Shown here: positions 21,058-26,211 of the stretch, piece by piece
Layout: every line of letters starts with the position of its first letter
How positions within the stretch are numbered: position 1 is the stretch's first letter
Virus record (IMG/VR): IMGVR_UViG_3300047388_000085
Location: 1-26,211 of that record
DNA length: 26,211 bases
Direction: 5' to 3' (one strand)
DNA from: a virus
Made by a program: the position numbers and the translations under genes
The notes under the pieces: generated by a model
Told to the model about the DNA's origin: nothing
The model's input: the letters and a program-made list of their open reading frames with translations, nothing else
Database searches by the model: none

Positions 21058-22077
21058 TTACGGGGTGATTTCCAGAACCGCGTGAGCGAGACGAGTACCT
21101 GTCACGTAACCGCGACGAATCGCGGCCTTCATGTAGGACTCGTCATTCAGGAAGCCCGCACCGTTGGCGCTCGACTGGAGCGCGAAGCCCGGTGCACCCT
21201 GCGGGATACCCGGTGCCAGCGAAGCCTTGCCCGAGATTGCCAGGTTCCGGTTGCCGATGAACATCAGCGGGTTACCGGTCGGCGTCTGTGTTGCCACAGC
21301 CGACCGACGCGAACCCTTGCTGAACACACACTGGTAACCGAATACCGTGTACTCGGGCGCAGCCTGAATACCCGTGTTCCACCGAACGAGAATCGGGTTA
21401 CCCTGCGCGTCCTTGACGCCGCGGAGAAGTGACCGGAACTTGTCGGACGCGATCACGTACGTGTTCGCCTCATCGAAGTAGTCGGACTCTTCGTACTTGG
21501 CGAGCCACGTATTGATCTTGTCGTAACCGGTACCGGACGCGAGCGTCGCGATGAAGTTCGCATTGGTCACGGTCACAACGTTGTCGTTCGCGGAGTACGA
21601 GGACTCGACCGAGGAACCGTCGCCGTTGCTCGACAGCGCGCCGTACAGCGACACGTACGGGATCGTAGTCCCGTTCGCAGTCGTAGCGGTCACACCGAGA
21701 CAGGCATTGTCCTCGAACAGCGCCAGTGCGCGGGTAGCGGCCCGACGCTTCACGGCCAGCACATCCACGAGCGGATCGTGAAGATCCTCATCGAGAATGG
21801 CCTCTGCGCCGCCAAGCTTGCGCGCGGTCAGCGACACGTTGTCATTGCTGGAAGTGGAGAGCGCGTACGGCGCGGCCTTCGCAACGGTGCCAACGGTGAA
21901 GCCACCATCACGCGGAACCGTCTTCACGGCGGCGCCCATCGGCTCAGCGCGGAACAGTCGCTCAACGGCGCTGTTCTGCAATTCCTTCTCGATGGCGACG
22001 GCGGAATGCTCGTCATAGATCCAGTTCTCGAAGTTGTCGTAACTGTCTCTGGCCGGAGTCCACAGATTCTTACCCAT
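21058..22077 (-). CDS. major capsid protein, HK97 fold, 339 aa
   Basis: Builds the head shell. ATG 22077 is chosen because AAGGGGGG lies eight bases upstream; the longer frame to 22167 has no such site. The sequence shows the phage capsid pattern: a helical arm (YDNFENWIYDEHSAVAIEKE), the first core strands TVPRDGGFTVGTVAKAAPYA, then LTARKLGGAEAILDEDLHDP, the spine helix DVLAVKRRAATRALALFEDN, and the late LVRWNTGIQAAPEYTVFGYQ and NPLMFIGNRNLAI. No protease gene is visible nearby. Scaffold upstream and adaptor downstream fit. Confidence 0.9.
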   Translation of the reverse strand: MGKNLWTPARDSYDNFENWIYDEHSAVAIEKELQNSAVERLFRAEPMGAAVKTVPRDGGFTVGTVAKAAPYALSTSSNDNVSLTARKLGGAEAILDEDLHDPLVDVLAVKRRAATRALALFEDNACLGVTATTANGTTIPYVSLYGALSSNGDGSSVESSYSANDNVVTVTNANFIATLASGTGYDKINTWLAKYEESDYFDEANTYVIASDKFRSLLRGVKDAQGNPILVRWNTGIQAAPEYTVFGYQCVFSKGSRRSAVATQTPTGNPLMFIGNRNLAISGKASLAPGIPQGAPGFALQSSANGAGFLNDESYMKAAIRRGYVTGTRLAHAVLEITP

Positions 22078-22204
22078 AGCAAAACCCCCCTTAGTGGGAT
22101 CGAAATGATTTCGGATTAACGAGACCATCTCGGTTCTCTCACTAGGGAGGGTTTCCGCATCACGCATTCACGCTCTCAGCTATTCGGGAGTGTAGCATAC
22201 CCGA
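22078..22204 (-). other. capsid gene leader region
   Basis: This 127-base gap lies between the scaffold stop and the capsid start. It holds TGCTACACT (22190-22198 on the reading strand), an extended -10-like sequence without a clear -35, a small CGAGA-TGG-TCTCG hairpin and the strong AAGGGGGG ribosome-binding site. It may hold a separate capsid promoter; this is weak. Confidence 0.35.
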
Positions 22205-22765
22205 TCAGCGCCGTGCGGCTCGCATCATAGCCTCGGTAGCGCTCGACCAACCGCCGGGCGGCTTGCCCTTGCCGTCGCCCGTACCGGATGCCGAACCGCG
22301 CGCCGTGCGAACGCGAGGCTTAGGCTCCCCACTCTCCGCGGCATCGCCCGCCTTGCCCTTGAACTCCGGGAACAGTTCGAGCAATTCGGCCACCGCGTCA
22401 TCGAGACCATCCGGTGCCGTTGTGCTCAACAGCTTGACCATGCCGGCAACCTTCGAACGGTCGCCCTTCACGCCAGCCTCGCGCAATGCCTCGATCGCGT
22501 CCCGAACCTGAATCTCGCCGCGTAGCTTGTCCAGTTCCGCCGCGCGCTCGATTTGCTCGGTCGTCTTCGTGGCATCCGGCGCCTTCGATTCGTTGCGCAG
22601 TTTCGCGGCCTCGGCATTCGCCTTCTTGAGTGCAGCTTGCATCTTCACGTGCTCGGCCTTGAGTGTCGCCAGTTCCGCGGCGGCCGCGGTGGCCTCTGCG
22701 TTCTCGGCTGGCGGCTCAGTCTCGCCAGTACCTTCATCGAATGCCGGAAGGTAACGCTTATCCAT
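22205..22765 (-). CDS. scaffolding protein, 186 aa
   Basis: Guides capsid assembly and leaves the head before maturation. ATG 22765 has AAAGGGCAG five bases upstream; the longer frame to 22930 lacks one. The protein is acidic at the start (MDKRYLPAFDEGTGETEPPA), then a long Ala/Glu/Lys coiled coil (LATLKAEHVKMQAALKKANA onward to about residue 90), a helical middle (QVRDAIEALREAGVKGDRSK, LDDAVAELLELFPEF) and a basic glycine-rich tail that probably touches the capsid. Position between MuF and capsid genes is typical. It overlaps the MuF gene by eight bases. Confidence 0.85.
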   Translation of the reverse strand: MDKRYLPAFDEGTGETEPPAENAEATAAAAELATLKAEHVKMQAALKKANAEAAKLRNESKAPDATKTTEQIERAAELDKLRGEIQVRDAIEALREAGVKGDRSKVAGMVKLLSTTAPDGLDDAVAELLELFPEFKGKAGDAAESGEPKPRVRTARGSASGTGDGKGKPPGGWSSATEAMMRAARR

Positions 22766-23798
22766 GGTCTCTGCCCTTTCGTAGCATTGAACGCCCGCGC
22801 GCCTCGACAGTTTTGGGAAGCGCCGCGCCTTCGGCCAGCAACAGCGTTGCCGCACGCATCCTAGCAGGGTTCGATGCGTGTGGACTCTGCTGCAATGCGA
22901 CCACGCGCCGCGCCTCACGTTGCAACGCATCCGCCAATGTCGCTTCCGGATTGTGTGCCGTAGGGTTCAGGCTTGGCTTAGTGCCGAACCAAATACGCAG
23001 GTGACAACGGCAATGCGGATGGCGCGGCGGACCGAGCAATAGCATGCCTTGCGGAAATGACATCGGGTGACCAACGTCGAACGTCGCTTGAGTATTGAAC
23101 TCGTTTCCGGCGCTTTCAACACTGCCGGCCAATGCCAGGCAGGTTAAGCACGCATCGCGTTCCGACACCCAGATTACAGATGCGGATAGTTCCTTAGCAT
23201 CTCGTACAATACGTTCGGACTCAGCCCTGTGTGTGTCAAATCCTCTCGCGATATCAGACTTTTCATTTGGGGAGAGGAGATCAGCACGCGTCGCGGCATA
23301 CCGGACGCCTTCGGAACCACCGTGTCGAAGCGCGAACTCACTGGAAGCATGCAACTTCGACTGCAATGCAAGGGCTCGTTCGGCCGCGAATTTGGGTGGT
23401 GAAGTTGAGTTGACTTGCTGTTGCCATCGGATGTCGCGGCGGAAAGCCTCGATGACATGTCCGGAAGCGGGCACCCGCAAAGGTGGTGGGAACCGATCAG
23501 GGGAGACGTGGATAGCCCGTAATGCCTGCTGATATCCGAGCATCCGAATTCCATGAAGTTGTTCATTGAACATTCCTTGCGAGAATGCCGCCATGGCGAC
23601 AGTGAGAATATCGTTCGCGTGCTTCCTGCGGCTCTCCACTACGTGCTCGCTGGCATTGACTCCGATGGTGAGCAGCACCGAGGCAGCGCGTTTGATGATC
23701 GGATCAATCGGCGCATAGATAGCAACGAGCGCCTGATTGACCTGTGTGTCGAAAACAAGTTCGTCGTCTGGCGACAGAATCCCGACTGGCATCGTCAT
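22758..23798 (-). CDS. MuF-like head morphogenesis protein, 346 aa
   Basis: Minor head protein that is usually packaged with the portal. ATG 23798 is preferred (CGGGGTG upstream); GTG 23807 and ATG 23792 are alternatives. Helical N-terminal part, then the MuF signature near residues 235-285: WVSERDACLTCLALAGSVES, followed by PPRHPHCRCHLRIWF with its conserved His and Cys. The C-terminal tail is basic. In most phages this gene directly follows the portal; here six genes lie between them. No toxin-like C-terminal domain is seen. Confidence 0.85.
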   Translation of the reverse strand: MTMPVGILSPDDELVFDTQVNQALVAIYAPIDPIIKRAASVLLTIGVNASEHVVESRRKHANDILTVAMAAFSQGMFNEQLHGIRMLGYQQALRAIHVSPDRFPPPLRVPASGHVIEAFRRDIRWQQQVNSTSPPKFAAERALALQSKLHASSEFALRHGGSEGVRYAATRADLLSPNEKSDIARGFDTHRAESERIVRDAKELSASVIWVSERDACLTCLALAGSVESAGNEFNTQATFDVGHPMSFPQGMLLLGPPRHPHCRCHLRIWFGTKPSLNPTAHNPEATLADALQREARRVVALQQSPHASNPARMRAATLLLAEGAALPKTVEARGRSMLRKGRDHG

Positions 23799-23925
23799 TG
23801 TGCACACCCCGATTCATAATGTCTCCACACTCGAAACATTGCAAAGCATCCGGGATATACGCCATTTCTTTCAGCGCGTACCCCGGATGCCGGCATTGAC
23901 TGTCGCCGAAAAACTGAACTGCCAC
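23704..23925 (-). CDS. small Cys/His-rich protein, 73 aa
   Basis: GTG start overlapping the holin stop (TAGTG), which exactly fills an otherwise empty 120-base gap. It overlaps the MuF gene start by about 95 bases in another frame. Likely metal ligands: QCRHPG near residue 11, LQCFECGD near 34-37, and CYLCAD at the very end. The first half (VQFFGDSQCRHPGYALKEMA) reads like a real protein; the second half may only be the frame running under the MuF gene. Function unknown. Confidence 0.45.
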   Translation of the reverse strand: MAVQFFGDSQCRHPGYALKEMAYIPDALQCFECGDIMNRGVHNDDASRDSVARRRTCFRHTGQSGARCYLCAD

Positions 23926-24248
23926 TACTTCGGTTCGGCCGAGAGACCGAACTTGCCCAGAAATTCCTCCACGGCCGGAATCGCGAATACGCGCGCGATG
24001 CCACCGGCAACAGTCGCGGCACCCGCGGCCCACGCGAATTTCTCCGGGTTGAGGGAACCGGTCACGGTCGGAACGACGGCGCACAGCGCGAGAAGCGTCT
24101 GAATGCCGGTACGGACTGCCGAGCGCCACGGGTACACGGTCTGTGTCGGCGGGATCACGCCGGACTGAACCGGGAAGTTCTGGCCATCCTGCGGTGCCGT
24201 TGGTTCACCAGGCGCCGGTGTGCCAGCCAACGGGTCGGGCTGAGTCAT
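23925..24248 (-). CDS. holin, 107 aa
   Basis: Probable pore-forming membrane protein that times lysis. The ATG overlaps the previous stop (TAATG). After a polar, proline-rich start of about 40 residues comes YPWRSAVRTGIQTLLALCAV, a pattern typical of actinophage holins (WR-x-xVRT), then a membrane segment, a short turn (SLNPEKF) and a second one (AWAAGAATVAGGIARVFAIP), with a charged tail VEEFLGKFG. Two membrane segments and the neighbouring lysin support the call. Confidence 0.75.
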   Translation of the reverse strand: MTQPDPLAGTPAPGEPTAPQDGQNFPVQSGVIPPTQTVYPWRSAVRTGIQTLLALCAVVPTVTGSLNPEKFAWAAGAATVAGGIARVFAIPAVEEFLGKFGLSAEPK

Positions 24249-24358
24249 TACAGAACCCCTAACTTTTCGAGAATCACTGCTGCAAATGTCGCGGCGCTTG
24301 CTGTGAAGCTGAATCCGATGACTCCGACTCGCCAGACATGGAACTTCGCATTGACCAC
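24248..24358 (-). CDS. very small membrane protein of the lysis cassette, 36 aa
   Basis: GTG start with GGAG ten bases upstream, inside the end of the 24274-24510 gene. A short basic start (VNAKFHVWRVGVIGF) leads into one membrane helix (SFTASAATFAAVILEKLGVL). The stop overlaps the holin ATG. Coupling on both sides suggests a real gene, perhaps a second holin or antiholin; it is too short for a family call. Confidence 0.5.
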   Translation of the reverse strand: MVNAKFHVWRVGVIGFSFTASAATFAAVILEKLGVL

Positions 24359-24510
24359 AGGTTTCGTACTCCGGGCTCCCCTAGCAGAAGCGCCGCGAGT
24401 ACGAGAAGCTCCGGGGAGTACCGGCCCGTTATCGCCGCGTCGATGGCTAAGAACGCGCCCACGGCTATCGACACTAGGTCCCGTAGTAACGATATCCATG
24501 GATTGCGCAC
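24274..24510 (-). CDS. small membrane protein of the lysis cassette, 78 aa
   Basis: GTG start with AGGA about nine bases upstream, 15 bases after the lysin stop. The first part, NPWISLLRDLVSIAVGAFLA, then ITGRYSPELLVLAALLLGEP, follows a pattern I know from small membrane proteins in Streptomyces-type phage lysis regions. Two membrane segments are followed by a Ser-rich polar tail that overlaps the next gene by 85 bases. Likely holin-like or a lysis regulator. Confidence 0.6.
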   Translation of the reverse strand: MRNPWISLLRDLVSIAVGAFLAIDAAITGRYSPELLVLAALLLGEPGVRNLWSMRSSMSGESESSDSASQQAPRHLQQ

Positions 24511-24524
24511 CGTCCATTCCTGTT

Positions 24525-25430
24525 CTACTTAGGCGCAGTGAGTAGCGCCTTGATTTCGGCAATGGCTGTCTTCAACTCCGCATGCTCTTGATGGAGCTTG
24601 GCAACCTCGCCGCTCAACTCCGTGATACGATCGTTGGCCTGCTTGGCGTGCAGCCAAGTGTCGAACCACTGACCGCCCACGGTTTCGCCCGGAGTACCCT
24701 TCGCAGCACCGAACGGGTTGTTATCCGAGAACTTCACATCTTCACCTCCACTCGTATCAATCACGGGTTGAGATTGCCCCATGAAGTAGGTTCGCCCGAG
24801 ACGATAGCTCAGATCGCAGTCCTGACCGAGTACCTTGATCCCGTTCTGAACCTGAAACATTGACGCGCGCTTGTCCAGATAGAACTTGCGCGAGAAGTTC
24901 GGGATGCTGACGAGCTCGGCTGTGGTCGGCACGAATCCACCGTAGTAACCCGACCACGCGTAAGCTTGCCAGCCGTCGTCAATCAAGCCGTTGTCGAAAC
25001 AGTATTTGATCCACCAGTAGCCGCCGTACTCACCCATGCGGTAACCGGAACCGTGAACGACGTTCCTAGCAGCCTTCACGTAGGCGGTATAGGCCGGGTA
25101 ATCGGCGTGCTGCACGTCGGTGTCGCCGGTCGAGAACGGGATGGTGCAACCGGCCGTGTAGTGGGTTTCCTGCGCCAGCCTGACGGCCTCGCGCGCGTGA
25201 GCCTCACCCTTCACTGCGCCGCCCGCGCCATCCTGCGAAGCCTGCTCCCAGTTGAGCGCCAAGAGCAGACCTGCGCCGCGGATGGCGGCCGTCTCCTGCG
25301 GATGGTCGATTGCCTTGCCGTTGGGCAGGTAGCAGAGGTAACGCAGCACACCCTCATACCCGAGACGTGCGACCGCCTTCTGATCGGGCCGGCCGTACGA
25401 GTAGTCCAGCCACTTCGCAAGAACCTTCAT
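24525..25430 (-). CDS. endolysin with DUF1906 (Rv2525c-like glycoside-hydrolase) domain, 301 aa
   Basis: Predicted cell-wall hydrolase for lysis. ATG start; the AGGG just upstream runs into a GTTTAAAC palindrome, which ends one base before the ATG. Residues about 2-215 form the DUF1906 barrel: KWLDYSYGRPDQKAVARLGY, GVLRYLCYLPNGKAID, LLLALNWEQASQDGAG, CTIPFSTGDTDVQHADYPAY and the late WQAYAWSGYYGG with QDCDLSY, whose Asp and Glu residues sit where TIM-barrel hydrolases have catalytic acids. The last 45 residues form a coiled coil (ANDRITELSGEVAKLHQEHA). No classical wall-binding domain is seen, so the coiled coil may bring subunits together. Confidence 0.8.
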   Translation of the reverse strand: MKVLAKWLDYSYGRPDQKAVARLGYEGVLRYLCYLPNGKAIDHPQETAAIRGAGLLLALNWEQASQDGAGGAVKGEAHAREAVRLAQETHYTAGCTIPFSTGDTDVQHADYPAYTAYVKAARNVVHGSGYRMGEYGGYWWIKYCFDNGLIDDGWQAYAWSGYYGGFVPTTAELVSIPNFSRKFYLDKRASMFQVQNGIKVLGQDCDLSYRLGRTYFMGQSQPVIDTSGGEDVKFSDNNPFGAAKGTPGETVGGQWFDTWLHAKQANDRITELSGEVAKLHQEHAELKTAIAEIKALLTAPK

Positions 25431-25431
25431 C

Positions 25432-25439
25432 GTTTAAAC
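25432..25439. promoter_or_regulatory. GTTTAAAC palindrome, copy 8 (between portal and lysin genes)
   Basis: Contains the TAA stop of the portal gene and lies one base before the lysin ATG, with the likely Shine-Dalgarno AGGG on the far side. This matches the arrangement at 4175-4182. Confidence 0.55.
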
Positions 25440-26210
25440 CCTAATCGGTCGTTCGACTGTGGACGGCGGTATGCCCTGCTCGTTCCGTGTGGCAGTCATC
25501 GAAGCGTTCGGATCGCCTGGCATAACGGGATCAGGTTGCCGCGGTAGCGTACCTCCACCGGTAGGCTCGAACTGCGCCATAAGATCGGCGACAAGTTGCT
25601 TCGCGATCTCTTCATCCAGGAAGCCCAGATTTACCGCGGCACCGACCGACGAAACGGCTTGACCGAACTTGGCCAGCAAGTCAACGCCCGCCGCGGTCGC
25701 GGTGAGCTCTTGCTTATCCTTAATCCAGCGGTCGACCATATCGGCATCGATACCGGCATCGATCAGGGTTTCGCGAATCGGCACGCCCGACGCCTGCTTT
25801 GCGCCAACGACTTGCCAATCCTCGATCGAGGATGCGAGGCTAGCGGGCGCCCACTTACATTTGGCTTGCGTGGCTGTGATGTTCGAAATCTTGAGTGCAA
25901 ACCTGGCGATGTCCGACCACGCTGCACCAGCAACCGAATGGAACCGCTTAATCCGCGACGTGAGCGGCTTGTCCGCAATCTGGCGCGCGGCGGCCGATGG
26001 CTGCTCCCCGCCGGGTTTAAACGCGTACAACGGCGTGCCGGTCACCACGGACATGACTTGCATGTACATCTCGATCGGATCGATAAACGCCTTCGGATCG
26101 GCCGCCTGGAATGTGCCAACCGCCCGGATGCCATCGAAGAAATCGATCGTACCGGGCTTCCCACCATCCGCGAATGCCCTACGTTCGGCACGCTCATCGG
26201 CATCGCTCTC
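25434..26210 (-). CDS. portal protein, C-terminal part (5' end outside window)
   Basis: Ring protein through which DNA enters and leaves the head. The frame runs off the right edge, so only the last 258 residues are seen. The region PIEMYMQVMSVVTGTPLYAF with KPGGEQPSA is typical of actinophage portals of the SPP1 gp6-like group, followed by the helical core FHSVAGAAWSDIARFALKIS, and the clip/wing region with VVGAKQASGVPIRETLIDA and ATAAGVDLLAKFGQAV. The disordered end has prolines (GGTLPRQPDPVMPGDPNA). Its TAA is inside GTTTAAAC. A terminase gene is expected beyond the edge. Confidence 0.85.
   Translation of the reverse strand, partial: ESDADERAERRAFADGGKPGTIDFFDGIRAVGTFQAADPKAFIDPIEMYMQVMSVVTGTPLYAFKPGGEQPSAAARQIADKPLTSRIKRFHSVAGAAWSDIARFALKISNITATQAKCKWAPASLASSIEDWQVVGAKQASGVPIRETLIDAGIDADMVDRWIKDKQELTATAAGVDLLAKFGQAVSSVGAAVNLGFLDEEIAKQLVADLMAQFEPTGGGTLPRQPDPVMPGDPNASMTATRNEQGIPPSTVERPIRV
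26015..26022. promoter_or_regulatory. GTTTAAAC palindrome, copy 9 (inside the portal gene)
   Basis: In frame it is read as GCG TTT AAA CCC (A-F-K-P), another frame than the copies in the other structural genes, so no shared protein motif explains it. Confidence 0.45.
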
Positions 26211-26211
26211 G

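Noticed and set aside
20437-21432. 331-codon open frame on the forward strand
   Set aside because: Antisense to the adaptor and capsid genes; Arg-rich and without any family pattern.
22185-22198. Capsid-specific promoter with TGCTACACT
   Set aside because: The extended -10 is attractive but no -35 at a proper distance could be found, so it is only mentioned in the leader entry.
1-26211. CRISPR array, insertion sequence, integrase or attachment site
   Set aside because: No spaced direct repeats, no transposase or recombinase motifs and no att-like direct repeats were seen. Temperate life cannot be judged from this window.

Overview
The window looks like the central part of a tailed-phage genome (siphovirus type) that infects a GC-rich actinobacterium. 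The reasons are the GC-rich sequence with many GTG starts, tightly packed overlapping genes, a complete head and long-tail gene set including a tape measure protein with a frameshifted tail-chaperone pair, a DUF1906-type lysin, and a small DUF7455-like protein of a kind common in actinobacteria. The host genus cannot be fixed from the sequence. There is no integrase, transposase, CRISPR array or rRNA.

Layout. Bases 1-9003 are read rightward. They begin with the 3' end of a Cas4/RecB-like nuclease and two small membrane proteins. A 440-base gene-free stretch (803-1243) follows, with several hairpins and a tRNA-like element, then a putative ssDNA-binding protein. From 2123 to 6639 lies a sugar module: three glycosyltransferase-like proteins, an NAD-dependent sugar epimerase/dehydratase, a TagD-like cytidylyltransferase, and four small proteins between them. 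After two small membrane proteins come a SprT-like zinc protein and a run of short early-type genes. Two tandem GC-rich hairpins (9029-9095) close this arm and also face the converging leftward arm.

Bases 9098-26211 are read leftward, from 26211 down: portal (cut by the window edge), DUF1906 lysin, two small membrane proteins, holin, a small Cys-rich protein, MuF-like head protein, scaffold, HK97-type capsid, an unusually long head-tail adaptor, head-tail joining proteins, tail terminator, major tail protein, tail chaperones with a GGGAAAA -1 frameshift site, tape measure with two cell-wall-enzyme-like domains, and three minor tail proteins. The lysis genes sit inside the head module, between portal and MuF protein, which is not the usual order.

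The most striking signal that is not a gene is the 8-base palindrome GTTTAAAC. It occurs nine times, where less than one is expected by chance in this GC-rich sequence. Two copies lie in or across good sigma-70-type promoters (7050-7078 and 8290-8317), two lie between a Shine-Dalgarno sequence and a start codon (4183 and 25430), two overlap a stop codon (2009 and 25434), and four are inside structural genes. This looks like a genome-wide binding site, perhaps for a phage repressor or another DNA-binding protein. A second recurrent signal, AGGGCAG placed 4-6 bases before the start codon, marks five genes on both strands.
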